The translations under genes and the position numbers were made by a program. From Cudoniella acicularis (lineage: Eukaryota; Ascomycota; Leotiomycetes; Helotiales; Helotiaceae), in assembly GCA_013054445.1 (NCBI GenBank), contig JAAMPI010000365.1, forward strand, positions 1 through 41,394: 41,394 nt of DNA, given 5' to 3'. This document shows, piece by piece, positions 24,859 to 34,019 of the stretch; within the stretch, counting starts at the first letter, position 1, and every line of letters begins with the position of its first letter. The notes beneath the pieces are model-generated. The model did no database searches, was not told the origin of the DNA, and was given only the letters and a program-made list of their open reading frames with translations.

Positions 24859-26694
24859 ATGAAGTCTTTCACTATTTCCGGCCTTCTCGCAGCACTCCTC
24901 TTCGCCGTGCTCCTTGTCGAGGCTTCTCCCTTGAATGCAATCGCACCACACCGAGGAATCCACTTCCGGAAAGCGAAGGGAATTGGCGCTGTGGGAACCG
25001 GAATCAAGCCAACACGTGCTGCAGGTGTAGCAAAGGCTACTGGGGCCGCCAGAGGAAAGGCTACGGTCTCAGCTGTCGCAGCTGTAGAGGCTTCAAGCTC
25101 GGTTGCCGCTAGCGCAAAGGGGAAGGGCAAGGCTACTGCTTCATCTGCAGTTGCCAAACAGGCAATCAGTGCAGCAGCAGGCGTAAGTGTAGCAAGTGTA
25201 GCCAAGGCGAAGGGAAAGACGACAGCAGCAACTGCTTCCAAAAATGAGAAGACAACAGCCGTCTCTTCGGCTGCCACCACCTCGGCCACTTCAGCCTTGA
25301 ATGCTACGATTCTCGACTGCCAAATTACAGTCCCAGCCAATCCTTTGACCGCTGAAGGTCTCGCCACTCCTTATATTCTCCAAGCTCCCTGCTCCCAGGC
25401 AGTGGGGACGCAACAAGCGTTTGCCGAAGCCGCGATATTTGATCCTACCACCAACACGGTTAGCATCTACCACCCCTTGGTCATCAATGCAGGTAAGGAT
25501 CTCTGTGAATTTGAAAATTGCAAGAGAAAGCAAGCTGACTCAAGCTTAGGCACAACACCATTCGCAGCTCCTGTTGTCCCAACCATTCCAGCTGGCGCCA
25601 CTGTTGGTCTCTGGTTTGGGTTCAATGGTGGAGTTCTAAAGCTCGTTGACGCTAACGGCCTCGACACCAACAACTCCCCATTACTGAAAGCCATCACATG
25701 TATCAACGGTCTCGCTGGAGTCCAAGGTGATGTATTCGGACAAGTCAGTTGGTGCAATGCCCAACAATTCTTCGCCGCCGCCAACGCCGGAAAGATTGTA
25801 ATTCCACCCCTTGGCACCGACATCAATGGAGCCACATGCCCAACATCCCGTTCTTTCGAAATCACCGATGCTTGTCCCTCAGACAATGTCCCAACTCAAT
25901 ACCTCTTGCTAGCAGACGGACGGACCGCCCAAGACACAGCAGCCAACCGTGCCGCCAACCCCGACGCAACCGTCATCAACAATGCCTCCGATGAAGCCCT
26001 CCTTGCCAACATCATCGACCCCCTCATCAAATGCACGCCCTTCACTGGCGCTTCTCTCGACGACCCAGGAGTCAACGTTCCCGCCCTCGCCCTTTCTGAA
26101 CTTCAAGCCGGAGCGCTGCAACAAGCACCCATCGGCCTGGTCCCTTTGAACGACCCTGACACTCTCTTGACCAACGGCGGCACCGTCTCCACAGCAAAGA
26201 CAAACGAGTACCGCCTGGGTGTGAACCAACCCCTCGTCGCAGCCGGCAACGACAGCGGTGCTCTCATCCCCTATTGCGACGGCATGCTCTCCGTGGGCCC
26301 CAAATTCTTCGCCGACAACGAAGCCACTTTCATCGGACAGACCACCCCCGATGCTTGCGTCGGCAACAACCTGTTCACATTCATGTGCATGCGCTTCATC
26401 ATGTCCTTGACTCAACTCACCTGTCCTGTGAGCCAAGAAGTTGATCCTGTCGTTTGCCAGACGGATTCCACTGGTGCTGCGACTTCGTGCACTATTAACC
26501 TGAGTGCGACGGCTACGGCTACCAATTCGAAGGCTGCAACGGGCACGGCCACCGTGGCGAACACGAAGGCGACGGCTACGGGGACCGCAACTAAGGCGAA
26601 GGGTGTAGCGACCAAGGGGACCAGGAAGGCTACTGCTGCGAGTGGGGCGACAAAGGCGACTGGGAAGGGGACGAAGGCTACTGCTTCGGCTTAA
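24859..26694 (+). CDS. Secreted Cys-containing protein with Ala/Lys/Thr-rich arms, unknown function
   Basis: The ATG at 24859 gives a clear signal peptide (MKSFTISGLLAALLFAVLLVEA). Residues 40-145 are low-complexity Ala/Lys/Ser/Thr with repeated KGK, KAT and AAA stretches. A conserved-looking core runs from about 148 to 535 (ILDCQITVPANPLTAEGLATPY, VGLWFGFNGG, QVSWCNAQQFFAAANAGK, LIPYCDGML). It holds about a dozen cysteines, suggesting disulphides. The tail returns to Ala/Thr/Lys-rich repeats and lacks a hydrophobic GPI signal. An intron at 25493-25549 is likely (GTAAGG donor, CTGAC branch site, CTTAG acceptor). It is 57 nt, an exact multiple of three without a stop, so an unspliced message would also be translated. 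Spliced, the protein is 592 residues. I recognise the core as resembling uncharacterised fungal secreted proteins but cannot name a family. Confidence 0.82.
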   Translation: MKSFTISGLLAALLFAVLLVEASPLNAIAPHRGIHFRKAKGIGAVGTGIKPTRAAGVAKATGAARGKATVSAVAAVEASSSVAASAKGKGKATASSAVAKQAISAAAGVSVASVAKAKGKTTAATASKNEKTTAVSSAATTSATSALNATILDCQITVPANPLTAEGLATPYILQAPCSQAVGTQQAFAEAAIFDPTTNTVSIYHPLVINAGKDLCEFENCKRKQADSSLGTTPFAAPVVPTIPAGATVGLWFGFNGGVLKLVDANGLDTNNSPLLKAITCINGLAGVQGDVFGQVSWCNAQQFFAAANAGKIVIPPLGTDINGATCPTSRSFEITDACPSDNVPTQYLLLADGRTAQDTAANRAANPDATVINNASDEALLANIIDPLIKCTPFTGASLDDPGVNVPALALSELQAGALQQAPIGLVPLNDPDTLLTNGGTVSTAKTNEYRLGVNQPLVAAGNDSGALIPYCDGMLSVGPKFFADNEATFIGQTTPDACVGNNLFTFMCMRFIMSLTQLTCPVSQEVDPVVCQTDSTGAATSCTINLSATATATNSKAATGTATVANTKATATGTATKAKGVATKGTRKATAASGATKATGKGTKATASA

Positions 26695-26899
26695 TCTTTC
26701 CTTAGTTACTTTGAATTCGTTTGGATTCCAATGAGGAGAGTGTGTGGAGGACATGTAGAGTACTAGATGTGTTTGTGTCAGTCAGTCAATCATATTCAGA
26801 AGAAGGTGGATTAGAGTTTCTCTTTCCCTGATGAGATATAGTATATGTAGTATAGAATTCCTTGTATTAATAACAACCAACAGTCCAGCAATTAATTAT

Positions 26900-27370
26900 C
26901 TAATCAACTACTTCTAGTAACCAAGTCCGTAGGACAACCGAATAACCCAACGAACCAAACGACCAATTATCACTCCTCCCACTGCTTTCAGCCCCCCAAT
27001 CATAGCCCTCTGCGCGGTGACGGTCGAAACACGCCAAACCCCAGAAAAGAAGTACCTGCACAACGGCCAATCCCAGTATCGCTACGGCCAACTTAATAGA
27101 CTCGGCGTTTAGGCGGCCGCTGATTTTAAACAACAAAACACAGAAGGCCCCCCAGACGATTATAAAGGAAACGGTGACAAGCGTGAAGGCAAAGTACGCG
27201 CCCTTGTGCGCCTGGAGGCGGGGGGGACCGGGATAGAAGAAGCCGTATCGGTCGGGGATGTGAATATGGATGTCCTGATGTAGGTTTTTACAAGACGTCG
27301 ACGCTGAAGTTTCGGAAATGTGTAAAATGTGGGATTGTCGGGTTAAACTAGCTGATAAGTCTGTAGGTAG
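26900..27370 (-). pseudogene. 3' part of a two-TM membrane protein, 5' end missing
   Basis: A minus-strand frame is open from about 27370 down to the stop at 26900 and has coding character. It contains a Pro/aromatic segment (IPDRYGFFYPGPPRLQAHKG) and two strong hydrophobic segments (FAFTLVTVSFIIVWGAFCVLL and IKLAVAILGLAVVQVLLFWGL). A hydrophilic end follows. No ATG exists in the frame. A possible splice acceptor (ACATCAG) lies just before Asp at 27274. Upstream the HET-NACHT-ankyrin gene begins at once, overlapping the open frame by about 20 bp. Either this is an extra 3' exon of that gene, or more likely a gene whose front was lost when the neighbouring sequence arrived. I cannot name the family. 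Confidence 0.45.
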
Positions 27371-30300
27371 CTAATGCGCCTCTATCTAGTAGTAGGTTCG
27401 CTACCGCATCGTGCTCGTTCTCAATTGCCCATGATAACGGCGTCTGGCGATCACTATCTTTCGCCTCTAGATCCGCGCCTTTTTCCACTAGGAGCTTCAC
27501 CACCGCCTTGTGTCCCATCTTTGCCGCCCATAACAGCGGCGTCTGGGTATANNTACTGTCTTTAGCCCCGAGATCCGCCCCTTTCTCCAGCAGGAGCTTC
27601 ACTACCGCTTCATGACCGTTCTCTGCTGCCCATGACAGCGGCGTCTGGCCAAAGCTACTGTCTTTGGCCTCTAGATCCGCGCCTTTCTCCAGCAGGAGCC
27701 TCACTACAACCTCGTGTCCAATCCGTGCCGCCCTTAATAGTAGTGTTCGATCGAACTTATCTTTCGTCTCGATATCGATCTTGCCTAAAGCACAGAGAAA
27801 AGCAAGAACTACCTCGTCGCCTTGCTCTCCGAACTGAGAGAAAAGACATTTATGCCGCGAGAAAGTGAAGTATCTGCCAAAGCTGGTGCGTTTGTTTCTA
27901 TTCTCGGAGTATTGTTTGCATAGAAGGGAAAGTAGAGGCTCATGCCGCTGGATTTCAGCCTGGACTTCTAGAAATGCCTGGACTGCTTCATCACTCCCGC
28001 AAGCGAGAGCGGCGAGAATTGGCGGCCCATAACGCTCATATTCAATTTCAAAGCATGACTCCACCTGAGGATGGATTCGAATAAGGTCGGCCAAGTTCTT
28101 CTCTGCAAGGATATAAAGGATGCTAACTGATTCCGTATATTGCCAGGTATTGTCCCTTTTGAAAATATTGTTAAGGAGTATCCACCGTTGAAGAGGGAAG
28201 TCGGCAAGAAAATCCCCTTGCTCTATCATATTTCGTTGAGCGTTATTAGCGTGGCAAAGAATATTAAGAACTGAGTATTCGAGAAACGGAAACTGTAAGC
28301 TAATGGTTTCCCGCAACTGTGCTACCTCAGAGCCCTGCGGTAGAGGGTTCGGTATGTCGACATCTTGGCTGACTGAAGCGTTTAGCTGAGCCAAGCAGCA
28401 ATTCCTCAAAATTTCGTTGCCATGACCCACAAAGTTGCCAGAAACCCCAGACCACTGGCCCCCATATTTACCTAGCAAGAAGTCTCGAACAGACTCGTGG
28501 ATAAACTGGACTTCGCAGGCCTCGTTCCGCGTGACTTCGGCCAGGCCCTTAGAAGAACTTCTCACGAAAGTCTTTATTTAGTCTAAATCCACATCTTCCT
28601 GGTCCCAACAGCTCGAGCACTCTTTGTCGAGACCAAGCTGAGTCGCGAAGTAGAGCTCCTGCGGCTTAAGAGGGCGAGTTGCAAAGAGGATCCATTTAAG
28701 ACAAACCTGCAGCCGTTCGAGATTTGCTCCATCTCGCACAAGGATCATCTCAAACAAGTCGGTCAGTTTTGGCGGGATTTCCTTTAGACGCTCACGGATC
28801 TTCTTGATAGAAACAAGGCTGTCGGGGTATTCAGAGTTAAGAATATTGAGAACCAAGACGACCCAGAGAAAAATGCTAGAAGATTTCTCGAGGATTTCGA
28901 ACCGAAGTGATTCGGCTTGCTTCGACTTGCCTAGCCTGAGTTTCGACTTGATATAGTGTTTGATGTCTTCCGTATGCCCGATTTCATCTTCCAGAATAAC
29001 TTCGATGCCCTTCTCAATGACGACAGTCGGATAATGCCGACTAGAGAAGCAAATCTGCAACCGAACCTGTGCCTCCCTCGCGCAATCGCACAGCTCCTCA
29101 AAAAAAGCAAACTATCCCCGTGGCCTGGTTTTCATCACATTCATCCAGCGCATCAACGAATATCATTAACGACTGACTCCCAAGCTTCTCAACAGCATGC
29201 GTCAATGTCTGCTTCAACGCTTCCTCACGCCATCCATTCCGTAGCATAACCTTTGCGCCATCGACCGTCATCCACTCTAAACTATCTCTTAAGTTCACCA
29301 CCTTCGCAAAAAGCTGGTGAAGAAGAGAGCGGTATAGACCCGTCGTCGACTTCTCCTCGACCGTGCCCTGCGCGAGGAAAAAGAACGACAGTGTGATCTG
29401 TGAGGGATCGCCTCTTGCGTTGAGCTTGGCCTCTTCGAACAGGAATTTCATTAGAGTTGACTTCCCGGTGCCGGGATTGCCTTTGATCCAAAGGAAGCCG
29501 CCGTGATCTGGCTGTTGCGCTATATCGTGCCAGGATATGTATTTGGATATGGTAAGGAACCAGCGGCAGGTTGTTCCTTGGGCGGCTGTTAGGCTTGTTA
29601 GGCGCTCGTCGATTTTGGTGAAGTAGAGCTGGTCTATTAGTGATTGTTTTGTATCAATTTCGATGCCATGACCAACTCTCGTAACCGGTTCTTTTCGGAT
29701 TTCTGGTAATTCAGCTCCAGGAAGCGGTCGTATATTGTCTGTTCATTAGCCGCCAGTCAGCATTGACTTATTATCAATGGCCAAGGGGTTTGTACTTACC
29801 GCCATGCACAGAATATTCAGAGTAAGAGAGCGATTCAGAGTCGAGAAAGGTCGGGTCGCGACGAAAAGGGACGGGGGATGACTGGTTACGTGAAATATTT
29901 AATCGTTCGATGGAACTAAAAGTAGCCTGTGAGACAGTTGATAGTTCATCGCGCTGATGTTTCTTTGCACGCCTATAAAGCGTCTCTTGAAGCCTACTAA
30001 ATGCATTATTCGCCCCCTCGCCATAGATAAGTGGCATTTGGATGTCGAAAATTCCTAGCAGGGAATAAGCCATGTCTTCTTCACGCCCGGTCTCACGATT
30101 TTCTGCCCATGACATTCGCTCCTTGACGCTGAACGTGGATAAAGGAGTAGCCCCTTGAAGAGCTGGAGGCGCAATCCCAGTTATCTCATAAAGCTGTCGC
30201 TCTAACGAATTTTTGTCACCGAGTCGTTGGCTATTCGAGGAATAGAATTCAACAGATTGAGGAGCAATGAGTTCTTGAACTGTCCAACCACGGGTAAACC

Positions 30301-30709
30301 ATCGACTTTTCCGGAAGGCTGATTGCCACGACTGCAAAGATAGGTCGACCTGATCATGATCATTTGTCGAAACATCTGACAGATATACGTAGCATTTAGC
30401 GGCATTGCGGTACCAGTGAAACATAGAATTAATAGCTTCCGAGAGCACAGCACTGCTTGATTTATCGATGCAACACGTGTCTACCCAAAAGTATTGCAAG
30501 CCATCGCGTCTGGCTTGTTCTTCGCAGAAGCAGATCTTCTTATAACCAGACTTGCCCTTACCAGTACCATCCATCAAGTCTTTAAAGGTAACCTCTTCTG
30601 AATCCGCTCCCCATGTGTGCGAAAGGATGGCATATTCTGGAATATTCTGGCCAACGAAATCCCTGGTCAGGCTGAACTCGCCAGCGCTGTTACGTTCTAA
30701 AAGACGCAT
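27348..30709 (-). pseudogene. HET-NACHT-ankyrin (fungal NLR) gene, disrupted
   Basis: Proteins of this architecture act in non-self recognition and heterokaryon incompatibility: the HET domain triggers cell death, NACHT is the NTPase switch, and repeats sense ligand. Start ATG 30709. Exon 1 (29800-30709) encodes a HET domain (YAILSHTWGADSEEVTFKDL, FWVDTCCIDKSSS, SRWFTRGWTVQELIAP, EEDMAYSLLGIFDIQMPLIYGEG). Intron 29739-29799. Then comes NACHT with P-loop GNPGTGKST and Walker B LMIFVDALDECD, a helical region, and about four ankyrin repeats at the C-terminus. Two lesions are visible. A run of seven T (minus strand, 29106-29100) sits where six would keep frame. An in-frame TAA lies at 28580-28578, with unchanged coding sense on both sides. 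Two undetermined bases (27552-27553) fall in the repeats. Either lesion alone would remove the ankyrin sensor. Confidence 0.85.
27370..27760 (-). repeat. Near-identical ankyrin repeat units
   Basis: About four units of roughly 33-34 codons share the pattern TPLxWAAExGHxAVVKLLLEKGADLEAKDS, with strong nucleotide identity between neighbours. The undetermined pair NN at 27552-27553 falls at a unit boundary. Such similarity suggests recent duplication or ongoing homogenisation, and unit number may be unreliable in a short-read assembly. Confidence 0.8.
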
Positions 30710-30770
30710 CGTGAAGGCTGAGCTCGTTCAGCGCTGTTACGCGCGTAAAAGACGTATCATTCAGGCCGAT
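30675..30770. repeat. 47-bp imperfect tandem duplication over the HET gene start
   Basis: The segment carrying the start codon and first codons of the HET gene is repeated once directly upstream in the gene's direction, with a 47-bp period (AGCGCTGTTACG at 30683 and 30730). The outer copy has CAT changed to TAT on the + strand, so it lacks the ATG, and it carries further substitutions. Confidence 0.7.
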
Positions 30771-31166
30771 TTCGAGAGAAGTAAGGGAAGAGCATAGAAT
30801 CTTGAGCTCGCAAAACCCGGAAGCCGATTGTTTAGGTGAGAGTATAACGTAGCCGAGAAAAATAAATGTAGCCCAAGAGGTGAGGTGAGGCTGGACTGCA
30901 GGACGAAGTTGGCTTGGCGAATGTGTGACATCGTGGGGGCTGGTGGGGTGTTGCGCGTGCAGTGCAGTGGTGAAGTTAGCTACCGTCTCGACAATGTAGC
31001 TTAGATATACAGGTATATATAGCGTTGCTATGTTGCTTTAGGTTATAAAAGGTAAAAAAGTATGTATCGATAGGTTGTCATGTCCCTGAATTAAACAAGC
31101 ATTATTATATATCAGAGAATAGTAGGAGGCCCTATTCTCTTAATATTTAAGCCGTAAGAGCAAGCA
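30710..31166. other. Promoter region of the HET gene / 3' flank of carboxypeptidase
   Basis: These 457 bp contain the outer half of the 47-bp duplication next to the HET start, then AT-rich sequence toward the carboxypeptidase stop. No gene was seen. Confidence 0.5.
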
Positions 31167-33078
31167 TTACCATCTCCTCCTCCAAAACATACTCACCCTC
31201 CTCCCCCCCGCCGCACTCTTACTACTCGTCGGACTTGCCGCGCCTCCCGTCCCCGTGCCTGTACTTGTCCCTGTCGCCTTCGCCCCTCCACTCCCCGTCA
31301 CACTTCCCGTCGTCGTAGCAGTCGCACTCCCCGTAGCCGTAACACTCGCAACATCCTCAACCCCATCAGCAATCGCCTTTCCTGCTAGCGTCCTCCTGAA
31401 AAACTCCAACGCAGCAATAGGTTGATAATAAGGTATCTCGTGGCCGGACTCATAGATACGCGTGAAGGAGAAGTTGCCGTATTGACGGACTTGACCGTAA
31501 GAGGTGTCATTAACGGTGAAGTTGCTGTAGGGGACGGACCGGAATTGCGTGCTGTGGGTGTAGTTTAGTTGCAGGGAGATGGCTTCGCCGCCGAACCACT
31601 TCGTTTTGTGTTAGTTGAAAAGGGGGAAAGGGGGAGGATGGGGATGGAAAGAGGGGAAGAAGGGAAGAGGGAAGACAAACATTACAAATATAATCCGCAT
31701 CCCCATAAAACAACGCAACCCTAACCCCACTATCCAACAACCCCTCCAAATCCGCCACAAAATTCCTATAAATAAAATCTCCCGTAGCCTCAAAATCATC
31801 ATACACATCATCACTACTATCACTCGTATAATTTAAGTTGACCCCCAGGGCCTCCTGCGTACTCGCCAAATTCAAATAATCAACAAAATACCCCGGAGGC
31901 GTAGGATCATCCGCCGGATGACGGATATCATAGGTTCCTCGGCCGGAAAATTGGTAATAAGGCCCCTCGACTTGCCCGCGACAGGTGTTCGATGCGTTGG
32001 CGCAGATTTCCATTCCCAAGGTAGTGGATTGGTTAGAGGCGGTGCAAGAGTCGATTTGGTCGGAGCACATTCCTGGGTCGTAGAAGGCGGCCGTCATTGA
32101 TGCTGCGATGGAGGGGGACACAGCTTGGATGCCATAGGTGTTGTTGACAGCGAAGGTGGGGTAGAAGGGAGCTTGGATTTTTTCGTCGATTAGGCCGTTG
32201 ATTATGCCGAGCGTGTCCATTATTAAGGGGATGCCTTTGGAGGTGCCGTTGAGAATGGCGGCGTTTTGGTCGCTGAAGTGGGAGAAGAAGGAGGGACCGT
32301 AGTGCCCGCCGTAACTTTCGGTCCATAGATTGAATTTCTTGACGCTGATTTTGGAGTCGAGGGTTGGGAGGTTGGCGAGGAAGCCTTGGAGAACGTGCCA
32401 GGCTCCGATTGCGGCGAGGTCGGTGGTTCCGACTGCGACGGAGTCGTCGATTGTTGGGCTTCTGCGTGATTATAAGTAGGTGTCGGGGTTTTAGTAAAGG
32501 AGAAACTTACGCTCCGTAATCCGAGATTTCTTCGGATGAATATGAAAATCCAACACCGATAGGTTGGGAGAGGAAGAACATATTTGATACTTCATTCCAT
32601 GCATATGGATTTAGTTGTGTCTTGAGATCTTCCGTGACATTGCAAGGTCCAAGTTCTGTAATTCATTAGTAAGTCTTCTCTAAAATTGCAAGGAAAATTC
32701 ACCTTGGAAAAATCCAATAAGGGAATCAGATCCAGGTCCTCCATTCAACCACAAAGTAAGGGGGGAAGTCGCAGGATCATTTCTCGATTCCACAAACCAA
32801 AAAAACATATGCGTAGAATTATCCAAATCGACATATCCAGAATAAGTATTTACACCAGGTGTTGTTTCACAAGCCGCCTCCTTTTCAGGTTGCTTGTACC
32901 GTATAGAGGCTCCTCCAGGTGATGTGATGGTGGTCACGCCCGTGGCGTTCTTCGGAGTAACTGGCACTGGCGTCGGAAAAGAATATGGGTCGAAAATTGT
33001 CGAGAGCTCCAGGGGTGACAGGGTCGGCGATGAAGCGACTACAGCCGAAGCCAAAGAGAGCAAAATAAACAAATGCAT
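31167..33078 (-). CDS. Secreted serine carboxypeptidase (peptidase family S10)
   Basis: The enzyme should remove C-terminal residues from peptides outside the cell or in the vacuolar/secretory pathway. Four exons (32703-33078, 32511-32655, 31681-32461, 31167-31598) give 577 residues. Introns are 32656-32702, 32462-32510 and 31599-31680; the last has a GTTTGT donor. A signal peptide is present ([16 protein letters not shown]). S10 motifs in order: [36 protein letters not shown], nucleophile Ser223 in [10 protein letters not shown], Asp430 in GDADYICNW, and His487 in [11 protein letters not shown]. Several NxT/S sites are visible. The last about 55 residues are Ala/Gly/Ser/Thr-rich and end in MFWRRRW rather than a hydrophobic GPI tail. 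A GTGAGT donor-like site and a G7 run near the end leave the exact C-terminus uncertain. Confidence 0.92.
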
Positions 33079-34019
33079 CTTTAAAAATTAAGCGTATGAT
33101 ATATACGTCAGATGTTTCACTGGTAACCAAAACAATAAAGAGGGCAGAGGAACCTAAAGTACAATTCTGAAATTAGGCAGTCATGATCCCTCTTTTTCTC
33201 CTCGTGAGGCTGTGCCGCATGGCAAGGAGATTGGGCTTTAGATTGCCAACGTGAAAGCCTCAAAGCATGTCTTGGCGCGAGTGGTTTCACGTAAATATAT
33301 GTCAAACAAATAAAGAAGAGAAGGATGGCTTGAAGGTTGAACATAAAGAGACACTTGAATCTTTAACGAACATTTCTTTTCAACGTAGTTTGCCCTAAAG
33401 CTGCAGCCATTGCTGGAGTGGCCAGCATGTCTTGCGGCTTCGCCCGTCGCCCGGGCTGTGCTTGTGCGCTGGTTAAGGCCTGAAGCCTCGAATCATCTTG
33501 GGCCAGTCAAGTATTATAGTATATGGGAACATGAAGAAGGTTCAGGCACTTGTGCAGGAACGAGATTTGTGATGTTGGAGGGAGGTTGGAGGTTGTGTTA
33601 ACGTTGCAATAAAAAGACAGTCCGAGGCTGACCCGATCGGCCGGATAAACTCATGGCCGGATAAGAAACTTATCTTTCCTACTCGGTCCGATTTTTCGTG
33701 AGGGCCGTGGAAATTATTAAAGGCTAGTTGAGATACTCACAGTAGGTCGGCAACCTACAAATATCGTAGTAATTGGCCTCTTTTCGCTTCAAGAAGGGTC
33801 CTTTGGTAATATTTTGCTGAATAAAGGTGAGCGATTTTGCTCCTGTGATATATCCTTAATACATCGAGCGCAGCCCTTAGCAAAAATCCAGCCGAGTAAA
33901 GTTATATCCAATATTCCGTAACTCCGTCCTCCGATCTCCGATAACCTCCAATCTCATCCAACTTCTCGAAACGAATCAGCTACGTCAACGTCTAACGTAT
34001 ATCCTCAATTTCTCTCAGC
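33079..34019. other. Divergent promoter region carboxypeptidase / Egt2-like
   Basis: These 941 bp separate two divergent start codons, so both promoters should be inside. A cluster of GATA motifs at 33644-33674 is listed separately. No additional gene was recognised. Confidence 0.5.
33644..33674. promoter_or_regulatory. GATA-factor motif cluster
   Basis: Three GATAA-type motifs occur in about 30 bp: GATAA at 33644-33648, GATAAG at 33660-33665 and its inverse CTTATC at 33669-33674, the last two forming an inverted pair with a 3-bp gap. Fungal GATA regulators (nitrogen, iron or light control) often act through paired sites. It lies about 350 bp before the Egt2-like start and about 570 bp before the carboxypeptidase start. 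Function is inferred only. Confidence 0.35.
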
